A stretch of DNA of 64,000 nt, taken from NCBI GenBank assembly GCA_001542995.1, contig LFLA01000014.1, positions 1 to 64,000 of the forward strand, written 5' to 3'. The DNA comes from Nitrospina sp. LS_NOB (lineage in GTDB: Bacteria > Nitrospinota > Nitrospinia > Nitrospinales > VA-1). This document shows positions 43,770 to 52,106 of the stretch, piece by piece. Positions within the stretch are counted from its first letter, which is position 1, and each line of letters opens with the position of its first letter. Both the position numbers and the translations under genes were made by a program. The notes beneath the pieces are model-generated. The model had not been told where the DNA came from. It saw only the letters and a list, made by a program, of their open reading frames with translations, and did no database searches.

Positions 43770-44447
43770 ATGGCCAAACCTTCTAAAGATGAAATTCACT
43801 ACCTGCTTCTAAAGCTCCATTCCCTGACTGGACTTGTTCCAATCGGTGCTTTTCTGGTTGTTCATTTATGCGTCAACTCCCTTCGTACTGTGGGACCGTG
43901 GCCCTACCAACTCAGCATTGACGCGATCAACAATCTCCCTTTCCTCCTGATCATCGAAATAACTTTTATATACATCCCTCTCCTGTTTCATTCAGTGATG
44001 GGATTTTATGTGATGCACCATGCCAAGACCAATGTGCATCGATACCGATATCCTCGAAATGGCCTGTACACATTGCAACGCCTTTCTGGTGCTGTTGTTT
44101 TTGTTTTTCTGATTTATCACCTGGGAACCACGGTGGCTCCCAAGTTATGGGAGGGAAAACACCATTTTGAAGCGGCTCCCTTTTTGATCGACATTCTGAA
44201 CGGTGAATTTCAAACCTGGCAGGGAATTCTGGTCTACACCATCGGCATTGTTTCGGCCACCTTTCACTTCAGCAACGGTCTCTGGGGGTTCTGTGTTTCA
44301 TGGGGAATTTTGATTGGCGAAAACGCACAGAGAAATGGGGCAATCGTTTTCGCAACGATCGGCTTGGCGCTCACAGTTCTGGGCATGGCCACAGTGTTAG
44401 AATTTAATATGAACCCGGTTCCTGTTGAAGCTACGGTGGCGAGATAA
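43770..44447 (+). CDS. sdhC: Succinate dehydrogenase/fumarate reductase di-haem cytochrome b subunit
   Basis: The membrane anchor of a B. subtilis/W. succinogenes-type complex II. About 225 residues with five membrane helices. Histidines that can serve as haem ligands sit in the first four helices: LLLKLHSLTGLVPIGAF and FLVVHLCVNS, LLFHSVMGFYVMHHAKTN, VFLIYHLGTTVA, and ATFHFSNGLWGF. ATG 43770 is preferred over a GTG at 43716. It is followed after four bases by the flavoprotein gene. Di-haem enzymes of this type can work with menaquinone or in the fumarate-reducing direction. Confidence 0.93.
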   Translation: MAKPSKDEIHYLLLKLHSLTGLVPIGAFLVVHLCVNSLRTVGPWPYQLSIDAINNLPFLLIIEITFIYIPLLFHSVMGFYVMHHAKTNVHRYRYPRNGLYTLQRLSGAVVFVFLIYHLGTTVAPKLWEGKHHFEAAPFLIDILNGEFQTWQGILVYTIGIVSATFHFSNGLWGFCVSWGILIGENAQRNGAIVFATIGLALTVLGMATVLEFNMNPVPVEATVAR

Positions 44448-44451
44448 GCGC

Positions 44452-46392
44452 ATGATGAATAGAAAGAAAAAAATTATTATTATCGGAGGCGGATTGGCCG
44501 GATTGGCTCTGGCCATGAAGTTTTGCGAGCGCAACGGGGAAGTGACCGTTGTGTCTTACCAGTCGCTAAAACGATCCCATTCGGTTTGCGCACAAGGTGG
44601 TATCAATGCTGCCATCGACGCAAAGAACGAGGGCGATACTCCTGAAAAACATTTTTACGACACCATCAAGGGTGGGGACTTTCTGGCCCACCAACCTCTG
44701 GTGCGTGACATGTGCTATCAGGCTCCAGCCATCATCCACCTGATGGACCGAATGGGTGTGGCGTTTAACAGGACCGGTGAAGGGCATCTCGATTTCCGCA
44801 GGTTCGGCGGCACGCTTTATAACCGTACCGCTTTTGCCGGAGCCACCACCGGGCAACAACTCGTTTACGCACTCGATGAACAAGTCCGGCGCCATGTCCA
44901 TGACGGCGCTGCCAAGACATTGGAATGGCATGAATACTTAGGAGCCGTTCTTGACTCCGAAGGAATTTGCCGGGGTGCGGTGATTCACGACCTGAGAACT
45001 GATGAGATCTATGCCTTGCAGGCGGATGCTGTGGTTTTAGCCACTGGCGGACCCGGGCAGGTTTATGCACGATCCACCAATTCGGTAGTCAACACCGGGG
45101 CCGCCGCCACAACTGCTTACATGCAGGGGGCCAAGTATGCCAATGGAGAGTTCATTCAGATCCACCCCACCGCCATTCCCGGACAGGACAAGCTCCGGCT
45201 GATGAGCGAGTCAGCCAGAGGTGAAGGTGGGCGCATCTGGGTACCGCGCGATGCCAACGACAGGCGGGACCCGAAAAAAATCCCCGAAAGCGAACGCTAT
45301 TATTTTCTCGAAGAAAGATATCCCCTTTTCAAAAATCTCGTTCCCCGAGATGTCGCCAGCCGGGAAATTTATGACATCGTCTACAACCAGAACCTTGGAA
45401 TCAGCGGCGACCCAATGGTCTATCTCGACCTGACCCATAAATCAAGAGAATTCCTGGATAACCGTCTTGGCGGAATTTTGGACATCTATACCAAGTTCAC
45501 CGGCGTGGATCCCCGCGAAACCCCCATGAAAATCTTTCCTGCGGTGCATTACTCCATGGGAGGACTGTGGACCGACTACGGCCCGGACAACGATGGGCTG
45601 ATCGATCACGGGTCTCCTAGAAACCAGATGACTTCCATTCAAGGACTCTTTGCAGCAGGAGAAGCAGACTACCAATATCACGGCGCCAACCGGCTAGGTG
45701 CCAACTCGTTATTGAGCTGTATTTATACGGGACTGATGATGGCCCGGGGCATCATGAACTATACGGATTCTCTTGAAAAATCGGTGGAGGATATTCCCTC
45801 GACGGTCTTTGATGACACCCGCGCGCACTGGCAAAACCGGTTTAAAGATATCAAAAAAATGGATGGCGCGGAAAACCCCCATAAATTGCATCACGAGTTG
45901 GGGGATATCATGCTGGCAAATGTGCTCATTGTCCGGGATAATAAATCCTTGGAAAAGGCCGTTCACGCGATCAATGATATTGAAACACGGTTCCTGGATG
46001 TGAAGTGTTTGGATACGCATGACTGGGCCAACCCATCGCCCAGTTTCATCAACCAGTTATATTGCATGATCCATCTTTCAAAAATCATCACCAAAGGCGC
46101 TTTAATGAGAGACGAATTCCGAGGGAGCCATTATAAACCAGATTTCGACATGAACCAGCCCAAAGATTTTGATCCTCATGAATACATCGATTACCTGGAA
46201 CAAAAACAATATGGAGAGGTGAGCGTCAAGAAGTTTCCTGCCGACCATCTCGACTATATGAAACGGTTCGAGGCGAACAATGAAAAATGGCTTAAAACAA
46301 CAGTGGCCCAATATAAAGACAATCAGCCGGAGATCACCTACGAAGAGGTCAACACCTCGCTGGTGACACCGCGCCCAAGAAAATATGACTGA
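44452..46392 (+). CDS. sdhA: Succinate dehydrogenase/fumarate reductase flavoprotein subunit
   Basis: The FAD subunit with the dicarboxylate site. 646 residues. FAD-binding IIIIGGGLAGLALAMKF, the histidyl-FAD region SHSVCAQGGINAAIDAKN, IQIHPTAIPG, SESARGEGGRIWV, the catalytic-arginine and capping region HYSMGGLWTDYG and RLGANSLLSCIYTG. Size and motifs match the B. subtilis SdhA group. Tandem ATGs at 44452 and 44455 both work. The last eight bases overlap the iron-sulfur subunit gene. Confidence 0.97.
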   Translation: MMNRKKKIIIIGGGLAGLALAMKFCERNGEVTVVSYQSLKRSHSVCAQGGINAAIDAKNEGDTPEKHFYDTIKGGDFLAHQPLVRDMCYQAPAIIHLMDRMGVAFNRTGEGHLDFRRFGGTLYNRTAFAGATTGQQLVYALDEQVRRHVHDGAAKTLEWHEYLGAVLDSEGICRGAVIHDLRTDEIYALQADAVVLATGGPGQVYARSTNSVVNTGAAATTAYMQGAKYANGEFIQIHPTAIPGQDKLRLMSESARGEGGRIWVPRDANDRRDPKKIPESERYYFLEERYPLFKNLVPRDVASREIYDIVYNQNLGISGDPMVYLDLTHKSREFLDNRLGGILDIYTKFTGVDPRETPMKIFPAVHYSMGGLWTDYGPDNDGLIDHGSPRNQMTSIQGLFAAGEADYQYHGANRLGANSLLSCIYTGLMMARGIMNYTDSLEKSVEDIPSTVFDDTRAHWQNRFKDIKKMDGAENPHKLHHELGDIMLANVLIVRDNKSLEKAVHAINDIETRFLDVKCLDTHDWANPSPSFINQLYCMIHLSKIITKGALMRDEFRGSHYKPDFDMNQPKDFDPHEYIDYLEQKQYGEVSVKKFPADHLDYMKRFEANNEKWLKTTVAQYKDNQPEITYEEVNTSLVTPRPRKYD

Positions 46393-47134
46393 AAAAAACA
46401 TAACCCTAAAGATCAAGCGTCAGGATACACCCAGCTCCTCGGCCTACTGGCAGACCTTTGAGGTTCCCAACAAGCCATTTGCCAATATCATTTCCTGCCT
46501 AATGGAAGTCCAGATGTCACCCACAACAGTGGATGGAAAAACGGTGCATCCAGTTACGTGGGACAGCAATTGTCTGGAAGAGGTTTGCGGCTCCTGCACC
46601 ATGGTGATCAATGGCCGGGTTCGACAAGCCTGCACCGCGTTGGTGGATAATCTGGAGAAGCCGATTACCCTGGAACCCATGTCCAAATTTCCGGTCGTGC
46701 GTGACCTGCAGGTCAACCGCGAACGTATGTTCGAAAATCTGAAGAAGGTCAAGGCCTGGATCGAAATTGACGGAAGCCATGACATCGGGGAAGGACCGAT
46801 CATGCCGGATCAGGATCGCGCCAAGCGTTATGTCATGTCAGAGTGCATGACCTGCGGATGTTGCCTGGAAGCGTGCCCTCAATTCACTTTAGACAATACC
46901 TTTTTAGGAGCCTCCACCTTCAATCAAGTCCGCCTTTTTAACCTGCACCCCACAGGAGAAATGAGAAAAGAGGACAGGCTGAATGCCGTCATGGGGGAAG
47001 GAGGCATCGCCGATTGTGGCAACGCGCAGGTCTGCGTTGAGGTATGCCCTAAAAATATCCCGCTTACGGAGTCGATTGCCGATATTGGCCGCCAAACAAC
47101 CTGGCAAGCAATAAAAAACCTATTCACAAAATAG
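46385..47134 (+). CDS. sdhB: Succinate dehydrogenase/fumarate reductase iron-sulfur subunit
   Basis: Carries electrons between the flavin and the haems. 249 residues. The [2Fe-2S] ligands are in DSNCLEEVCGSCTMVINGRV with a fourth Cys in RQACTALV. The [4Fe-4S] and [3Fe-4S] ligands are in SECMTCGCCLEACPQF and CGNAQVCVEVCPKNIPL. The overlap with the flavoprotein gene implies coupled translation. A hairpin with a T-tract follows immediately. Confidence 0.96.
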   Translation: MTEKNITLKIKRQDTPSSSAYWQTFEVPNKPFANIISCLMEVQMSPTTVDGKTVHPVTWDSNCLEEVCGSCTMVINGRVRQACTALVDNLEKPITLEPMSKFPVVRDLQVNRERMFENLKKVKAWIEIDGSHDIGEGPIMPDQDRAKRYVMSECMTCGCCLEACPQFTLDNTFLGASTFNQVRLFNLHPTGEMRKEDRLNAVMGEGGIADCGNAQVCVEVCPKNIPLTESIADIGRQTTWQAIKNLFTK

Positions 47135-47145
47135 AGGTTTTTTTA
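47114..47145 (+). terminator. Terminator of the sdhCAB operon
   Basis: AAAAACCTAT and ATAGAGGTTTTT form a stem with one bulged G, ending in TTTTTTTA. The sdhB stop codon lies inside the 3' arm. Confidence 0.65.
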
Positions 47146-47146
47146 T

Positions 47147-47174
47147 TTGAAAGCCTGACCCAGTTTGTTATGAT
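47147..47174 (+). promoter_or_regulatory. ispH promoter
   Basis: TTGAAA (47147-47152) and TATGAT (47169-47174) with a 16-base spacer, about 50 bases before the ispH start. It directly follows the sdhCAB terminator. Confidence 0.55.
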
Positions 47175-47230
47175 TTAGGCTGTCGGGTTGCGAATAAATT
47201 TAAGAATACGTCCTTAGAGGAATATATATA

Positions 47231-48118
47231 ATGAAAGTATCCCTTGCCAGTGCAATGGGCACCTGTTTTGGGGTTCGAGATGCTATCGACCTTGCCATGT
47301 CTCCGGAATTTCATTCCGACCTGACCATCGTGGGCCAATTGGTCCATAACCCACAAGTCAGTAAATCTTTAAAGCAGAATGGGGTCTCCCTTGTACCGGG
47401 AATCGAAGATATAGATAAAATCAAGACCAAGAAGGTCATGATCACCGCGCATGGAGCGGCTGAAAAAACCAAACAAAAACTTCAAGAAGCCGGCTTCATT
47501 GTCTATGACGCAAGTTGTCCGCTGGTGATGAGGGTCCATCAAACCATTAAATCATTGGTGACAAAAGGCTACTTTCCCGTTGTGATCGGGCAGAAGGACC
47601 ATGTAGAAGTTAAAGGAATCGTGGGGGATCTGGATGATTATGTGGTCATCAATAGCGAAGAGGACTTTGACAAGATCAAGGCTTCCGGCAAACGCAAACT
47701 TGGAATCGTCTCCCAGACCACCCAGCAAACTGATAAAGTTGAGGGTCTTGTGGGAAAAATCAGGGCTCTCGATTTTGTGGATGATGTGACATTTGTCAAT
47801 ACCATCTGCCAGCCTACCCAGGACCGACAGGTGGCGGTGCATGAACTGGCCGATCAAGTCGATTTAATGATCGTTATAGGTGGTTATAATTCTTCCAATA
47901 CAAAAAAGCTGGTGCATGTTTGCGAAGAGAAAGGTGTTGAGGCGCGCCATATCGAATCGTTCCTCCAATTGAATCAGGAGTGGTTCATTGGCAAACAACA
48001 TGTAGGAATTACTGCGGGGACCAGCACCCCGGAGGATATCATCAATCAAGTACATTCCGAGATTTTAAAGATTGCCAAAAAGGTTGAAGGCCTGGAAGAA
48101 AAAGTGCTCCATTCCTGA
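47231..48118 (+). CDS. ispH: 4-hydroxy-3-methylbut-2-enyl diphosphate reductase
   Basis: The last enzyme of the MEP isoprenoid pathway, forming IPP and DMAPP. 295 residues. The three [4Fe-4S] cysteines are in MGTCFGVRDAIDLA, DASCPLVMRVHQTIK and NTICQPTQDRQVAV. The substrate-binding histidines are in GQLVHNPQVSKSL and TAHGAAEKTKQ, and GYNSSNTKKL and TAGTSTPEDIINQV close the site. AGAGGA lies ten bases before the ATG. The next gene downstream, a squalene/phytoene-type synthase, uses isoprenoid precursors, so the pair is a plausible isoprenoid unit. Confidence 0.98.
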   Translation: MKVSLASAMGTCFGVRDAIDLAMSPEFHSDLTIVGQLVHNPQVSKSLKQNGVSLVPGIEDIDKIKTKKVMITAHGAAEKTKQKLQEAGFIVYDASCPLVMRVHQTIKSLVTKGYFPVVIGQKDHVEVKGIVGDLDDYVVINSEEDFDKIKASGKRKLGIVSQTTQQTDKVEGLVGKIRALDFVDDVTFVNTICQPTQDRQVAVHELADQVDLMIVIGGYNSSNTKKLVHVCEEKGVEARHIESFLQLNQEWFIGKQHVGITAGTSTPEDIINQVHSEILKIAKKVEGLEEKVLHS

Positions 48119-48268
48119 TAGAAATCGACAAACCCTGCCGGAGACCTCTAGAGTTACGTTTTTGAGATCCCGTTTTTTTTAAGCAACTCTCTTTTTCCTT
48201 TTATCCTGTAATCATTTTGAATCTTTTTTGCCCCGGGTTTACCAAGAGAGGGGTTTCTTTTTCCAAGA

Positions 48269-49372
48269 ATGGACGACTGGACCTATTGCGTACAAACACT
48301 TCCCAAGGTTAGCAGAACCTTTGCGCTGAACATATCCGTTCTAAGGGGCGAGTTTCACCGAAGCATTCTCACCGCCTATCTTTTTTGCCGGACCGTGGAC
48401 ACGGTGGAAGACGCGGCAAAACTGGACCCGAAAATAAAAGCCAGACTCTTGATGGAGTTTTCAAGGTTGATCGAAGACCGGGATTACCGCGAAAAGAATC
48501 TCGCGGCATGGATTGGAGAATGCACAGCAGTCGATGGTACCCCCAACGACCTTGATCTTCTCCACCAGGTTCTCCGGGTGTTCAACGTCTTTGACTCGCT
48601 CCCCAAAAACCATCAGGACCAGATTATTCCTTCCGTTTCAAAAATGGCGAAAGGCATGGCCTTTTTCCAAAGCCGTTTTCAGTTCGGCGAAATCACTCCG
48701 CTGAAAAACATACAGGACCTTGAAGAATATTGTTATTTTGTCGCAGGAGTCGTGGGGGAAATGCTGTGCAACCTGTTTTTCCAAAAACTGCCGCATCTGT
48801 CAGAAACAGCACGAAATACCATGCGCCAAAATGCCGTATCGTTCGGGCTTGGACTGCAAATGACCAACATATCCAAAGATATTATTGCCGACCGTGACAG
48901 GGGCTGGTCGTATATTCCCCGAAGTATCATTTCTGAGAAAGGTTTGACCATAGACGAATTTCATTCAGGAACATCCATGGATAAAAACCTGCAAATCCTG
49001 GAAGGTTTGCTTAGCAAAACCAATGGTCATCTACACGATGCCTTGAAGTTCACCCTGGCCATCCCTCGAACCGAGATGGCCCTGCGCCTGTTTTGTATCT
49101 GGCCTTTATGGATGGCCGTTAAAACCGTGGCCGTGTTGCACAACAATCCTGAACTGCTGAACTCAAACGCCCAAGTGAAAATTTCGCGGAGCACGGTAAA
49201 GCGTATTTTATTCGGGACCCCTTTTATCGCGTGGTCCAATAATCTTCTGAAATATTCCTTTGCAAATATCATCAACGATAGCGCGTTTCAAAATCCTCCC
49301 GCCTTTGATCTGGAAGGACTGAAGTCGCGCTTGGAAAAGATTGCACTGGATACTGTTAACCCTATCACTTAA
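48269..49372 (+). CDS. Squalene/phytoene synthase family protein
   Basis: Head-to-head prenyl synthase of 367 residues. The start LPKVSRTFALNISVLRGEF and the first aspartate motif CRTVDTVEDA resemble eukaryotic-type squalene synthases more than bacterial HpnC/HpnD or CrtB. The second aspartate motif is NISKDIIADRDRGWSYIPR. A C-terminal hydrophobic stretch, WSNNLLKYSFANII, is weakly amphipathic rather than a clear membrane anchor. It most likely makes squalene for hopanoids or related lipids; phytoene is the alternative. No ribosome-binding site is close to ATG 48269; GAGAGGGG lies 16 bases upstream. Confidence 0.88.
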   Translation: MDDWTYCVQTLPKVSRTFALNISVLRGEFHRSILTAYLFCRTVDTVEDAAKLDPKIKARLLMEFSRLIEDRDYREKNLAAWIGECTAVDGTPNDLDLLHQVLRVFNVFDSLPKNHQDQIIPSVSKMAKGMAFFQSRFQFGEITPLKNIQDLEEYCYFVAGVVGEMLCNLFFQKLPHLSETARNTMRQNAVSFGLGLQMTNISKDIIADRDRGWSYIPRSIISEKGLTIDEFHSGTSMDKNLQILEGLLSKTNGHLHDALKFTLAIPRTEMALRLFCIWPLWMAVKTVAVLHNNPELLNSNAQVKISRSTVKRILFGTPFIAWSNNLLKYSFANIINDSAFQNPPAFDLEGLKSRLEKIALDTVNPIT

Positions 49373-49385
49373 AATTATAATTACT

Positions 49386-49817
49386 ATGTCTAATCCAAAT
49401 CGATTTACAGACAATCAGGACAGCACCGTAACCGACACCCAAACCACTCTTATATGGATCCGAGAAGATGGATGGCAACAGGAAGGTAGTTGGTTCACCT
49501 GGGATGAAGCTATGGATTGGGCCATTGATATGGCTTGCAAAAACTTTGGCGGCCTTCAAGACTGGAGACTGCCTATCGAGGAAGAAATCCAGACCTTGTA
49601 TAATCCCGAAGTAATAAACCAGGATAAGTATGGAAAGGATATTCATCTGGAAACCGTTTTTCCACCCGGAAGCCAGGCGACCGTCTGGCTGAGAAGCGAA
49701 TCGGGACACGAGGGAACTATATTCGATTTTAAAAATGGGGAATTCCGCTCCTTATATAAAAGCAAAACCGGTAGAATGTCTGTCCGGCTGGTGCAGGGCA
49801 ATATGCCTAGATCCTAA
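49386..49817 (+). CDS. DUF1566-type (Lcl C-terminal) protein
   Basis: A soluble protein of 143 residues built from a single lectin-like DUF1566 unit: TQTTLIWIREDGWQQEGSWF, then FTWDEAMDWAIDMACKNFGG, the hallmark DWRLPIEEEIQTLYN, and WLRSESGHEGTIF, ending MSVRLVQGN. These domains occur in surface and secreted proteins, but no signal peptide is seen here. ATG 49386 is chosen, 13 bases after the prenyl-synthase stop; the earlier in-frame ATG overlaps that gene. Confidence 0.83.
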   Translation: MSNPNRFTDNQDSTVTDTQTTLIWIREDGWQQEGSWFTWDEAMDWAIDMACKNFGGLQDWRLPIEEEIQTLYNPEVINQDKYGKDIHLETVFPPGSQATVWLRSESGHEGTIFDFKNGEFRSLYKSKTGRMSVRLVQGNMPRS

Positions 49818-49877
49818 CATTACAGGATGCAGATGAAACTTTTACCTGCTATTATCATCTAATCCTAAATCAACCTA

Positions 49878-50336
49878 ATGAGGGTTCTTTTGAACAAAAA
49901 CAGCCTTATTTCCATCGCCGGTGGATTGTGGTGCGTCATTGGTCTGTTCCTTTTTTTCCGCGGCTTTGGCTTGTACCAACTCGCGGGCCAGGAACAACAC
50001 GCGACTCAAGTCGCTATCATCCTTTCTGTAATCACAGCCGTGGCGATCGGGTTGGTTAAAGGAAAGTTTGTATTGAGCAAAACCGCCCGGAAAAATAAAG
50101 CCCGGATTTATGGGCTGGAGGACCCGGTCCACATCCATCAAATTTTCGCCAAACCGTTTTATATTTTGATCCCGATGATGATGGGCCTTGGAGTTCTCTT
50201 GCGCTCCTATAATGAGTACCTGGGGGGATATGTGGTCGTCGCCGCGATTTATTGCGGAATAGGAATGGCCTTGATCGTTTCCAGCCGCACCTATTGGGCA
50301 AAGGAGCCAGCTGCTCCCGTCTCGGATAACTCCTGA
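49878..50336 (+). CDS. Four-helix integral membrane protein (152 aa)
   Basis: Four hydrophobic segments: LISIAGGLWCVIGLFLFFRG, VAIILSVITAVAIGLVKG, FYILIPMMMGLGVLLRSY and VVVAAIYCGIGMALIVSS. The loop between helices 2 and 3 is basic (KTARKNKARI) and so probably cytoplasmic. I do not recognise the family. It is followed after 17 bases by another small membrane protein, with which it may act. Confidence 0.75.
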   Translation: MRVLLNKNSLISIAGGLWCVIGLFLFFRGFGLYQLAGQEQHATQVAIILSVITAVAIGLVKGKFVLSKTARKNKARIYGLEDPVHIHQIFAKPFYILIPMMMGLGVLLRSYNEYLGGYVVVAAIYCGIGMALIVSSRTYWAKEPAAPVSDNS

Positions 50337-50353
50337 CAAAAGGAATGTCTTAA

Positions 50354-50761
50354 ATGAAAAATTTTTTTCTTACCCTCCACATGATATCCATGTGCCTGGT
50401 TATTGGAACCTTGTTTTTGCAATCCCTTTCCGTTGTCTTCCGCTTGCGCTTGAAATCCGCAGAAGAAGCAGAAGGTCTCAGAAAAACCCAGAACCGGATC
50501 CACAAATTCATCTACTATCCCATTTTGGCTGTGACTCTCATTTCCGGAACAGTGCTTGCTGTAAAGACCGGAGTTTTTGCCGAATCTCAATGGATTTACT
50601 GGAAATTGGGACTGCTGGTGGTTCTGATCGCGCTCGGTGTGCAAAACGGCAAACAAATAAAAGAAGATTCTTTACCCAAAAAATACGCGATGATGGTACA
50701 TATCGCTATTTTTATTGTCGGCGCTTGCATGATCTACCTCGCCACCATCAAACCCGTTTAA
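50354..50761 (+). CDS. Four-helix integral membrane protein (135 aa), CopD/DUF2269-like
   Basis: Starts LTLHMISMCLVIGTLFLQSL, a helix with an early histidine as in CopD/SirB2/DUF2269-type proteins. Three more helices follow (YYPILAVTLISGTVLAV, WKLGLLVVLIALGVQNG and MVHIAIFIVGACMIYLA). The cytoplasmic loop is charged (RLKSAEEAEGLRKTQNRIH). These families are linked to copper or haem handling, but that is only suggestive here. AAAGGA precedes the ATG. Confidence 0.75.
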   Translation: MKNFFLTLHMISMCLVIGTLFLQSLSVVFRLRLKSAEEAEGLRKTQNRIHKFIYYPILAVTLISGTVLAVKTGVFAESQWIYWKLGLLVVLIALGVQNGKQIKEDSLPKKYAMMVHIAIFIVGACMIYLATIKPV

Positions 50762-50768
50762 AACTACC

Positions 50769-50900
50769 ATGGACATCCTGCTCACACTGGTTGCCAGCGT
50801 CCTTCTTATCATAGGCTTCTTTGTCATTTGCCAGGCCAGCGATGAGGAAGATGATCAGGAACCCGACGATGAAACCGACCAGGCCACGCCCAGTGAGTAG
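50769..50900 (+). CDS. Small membrane protein with acidic tail (43 aa)
   Basis: ATG 50769 to TAG 50898-50900. The sequence is one membrane span, DILLTLVASVLLIIGFFVI, then a strongly acidic tail (ASDEEDDQEPDDETDQ). It starts only seven bases after the preceding membrane gene in the same direction. The arrangement is that of a small accessory subunit of the two membrane proteins upstream. The stop abuts a repeat copy. Confidence 0.6.
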   Translation: MDILLTLVASVLLIIGFFVICQASDEEDDQEPDDETDQATPSE

Positions 50901-50996
50901 CTATCAGGCGCGGGGCTGGATATTCTGCCTGAACCCTCATGCCCCGAAGGGGTACAATGAGCAATAGCCTTATCAGGCGAGCAAAGTGAGCAATCG
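50901..50996. repeat. Dispersed palindromic repeat overlapping the udg start
   Basis: ATGCCCCGAAGGGGTACAAT, GAGCAATAGCCTTATC and GCGAGCAAAGTGAGCAATCG. The GTG start of the glycosylase gene (50986) is part of this repeat. Confidence 0.72.
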
Positions 50997-51570
50997 TTTT
51001 CACCGATTGGAAAAAAAAGCGGCCTCCTGCCGTTTATGTCCTTGCCTCGCAGATCAACCCGCTGTCTTGAGTTCCACCAACGGTTCGTTGAACGCCAACA
51101 TCGTTTTTGTCGCGGAAGCACCCGGCAGGTTTGGCGCCGGGCGCACTGGCGTTCCGTTTCAGGGCGACCGGTCCGGAGATAATTTTGAAATCCTGCTGAA
51201 ACATATTGGGTTGACTCGGTCCGAGGTCTTTATCACCAACGCTGTTTTGTGCAATCCACTTGCAGATGGCAATAACCGCAGGCCTAATGCGAAAGAGATT
51301 AAAAACTGCTCAGCGTTTTTAAAAGAAACTCTTAGCATCATCAGTCCCAGAGTGGTGGTCACTCTTGGCACCGTTGCTCTTAACGCCCTCAACCTGATTC
51401 TCGGCACCCGGTTCCAATTGAACCAGAAGGTCGCCCAACCGCTTGCCACTGCAAATTTCATGTTATTCCCGCTCTACCACCCCAGTCCGCGTGTCACCAA
51501 CTGGAAGCGCCCCCTGACGCAACAGAAAAAAGATTTCAAAAAAATACCGCCGAGCCGCCGGAGGCAATGA
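50986..51570 (+). CDS. Uracil-DNA glycosylase, iron-sulfur (family 4/5) type
   Basis: Removes uracil from DNA in base-excision repair. 194 residues from GTG 50986. Four cysteines for a [4Fe-4S] cluster can be assigned: SCRLCPC near the N-terminus, and LCNP and KNCSAF. Motif 1 is EAPGRFGAGRTGVPFQGDRS and motif 3 is LYHPSPR. The R-T-G-x-P-F-x-G-D-R-S-G pattern and the apparent absence of the family-4 catalytic Glu lean to the UDGb (family 5) side. The start and the stop (TGA 51568) both fall in repeat modules, so the native ends are uncertain. Confidence 0.9.
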   Translation: MSNRFHRLEKKAASCRLCPCLADQPAVLSSTNGSLNANIVFVAEAPGRFGAGRTGVPFQGDRSGDNFEILLKHIGLTRSEVFITNAVLCNPLADGNNRRPNAKEIKNCSAFLKETLSIISPRVVVTLGTVALNALNLILGTRFQLNQKVAQPLATANFMLFPLYHPSPRVTNWKRPLTQQKKDFKKIPPSRRRQ

Positions 51571-51630
51571 GCACGTTATAATCTTCCTCAGCTTTCGTGT
51601 CCCGGAGGGGTACCGATTGCCCAACAAAGA
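51560..51630. repeat. Dispersed palindromic repeat at the udg 3' end
   Basis: GGCAATGAGCACG overlaps the stop, followed by TGTCCCGGAGGGGTACC and GATTGCCC. The rest of the gap up to 51736 holds short frames on both strands without recognisable content. Confidence 0.6.
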
Positions 51631-51736
51631 TTTCTCTCCGCTCAGGGAAAATCAGATAGGTGAGAAATCGTTTTTTTGTTTTGTGGCTCGTGAGCATAGC
51701 GAGTGTCTGCCACCCCTTGCCCCTGTGGCGAACAGC

Positions 51737-51765
51737 TTGACAAGCCTGAAAACAGATTTTATGTA
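51737..51765 (+). promoter_or_regulatory. Sigma-70-type promoter
   Basis: A perfect TTGACA (51737-51742), a 17-base spacer and TATGTA (51760-51765). It would serve the small membrane protein and aldo/keto reductase genes that follow. AAAGG lies seven bases before ATG 51807. Confidence 0.55.
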
Positions 51766-51806
51766 TATAATGACCAAAGAAACTTTTATAAAAAGAAAGG
51801 TTTGCC

Positions 51807-52106
51807 ATGAATTATAACAATCCTTTTTCAGACAAAAATTTTTCCCGTGGTCATAAAACGCTGACATGGGGAACGTTTTTTTTCGGCGGGACTCTGTTTC
51901 TCCTTGCCGTACTTATTTTTGCCTATCCCGCGCTGATCGCCTGCTTCATTGCCGGGTTGATCCTTCTTGCCGGAATCTCCACACTGACGGCCTGGAAACT
52001 CTGGCAATTTCGAAAAAATGTTTCCCATTTAGAGCAATGGGAAAAACCCGTTACTGAAAACGACAGGTATTGGACCCGCATCACCTATTTCAGGTGGCAT
52101 GCGTGA
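51807..52106 (+). CDS. Small two-span membrane protein (99 aa)
   Basis: Two closely spaced hydrophobic helices (LTWGTFFFGGTLFLLAVLIF and LIACFIAGLILLAGISTL) form a hairpin, followed by a basic cytoplasmic tail with WKLWQFRKN. No family is recognised. The stop TGA (52104-52106) overlaps the GTG start of the next gene, so the two are coupled. Confidence 0.7.
   Translation: MNYNNPFSDKNFSRGHKTLTWGTFFFGGTLFLLAVLIFAYPALIACFIAGLILLAGISTLTAWKLWQFRKNVSHLEQWEKPVTENDRYWTRITYFRWHA

Noticed and set aside
51617-51817. 66-aa plus frame and 90-aa minus frame between udg and the small membrane protein
   Set aside because: Both run through repeat modules and promoter sequence and show no domain; left unannotated.
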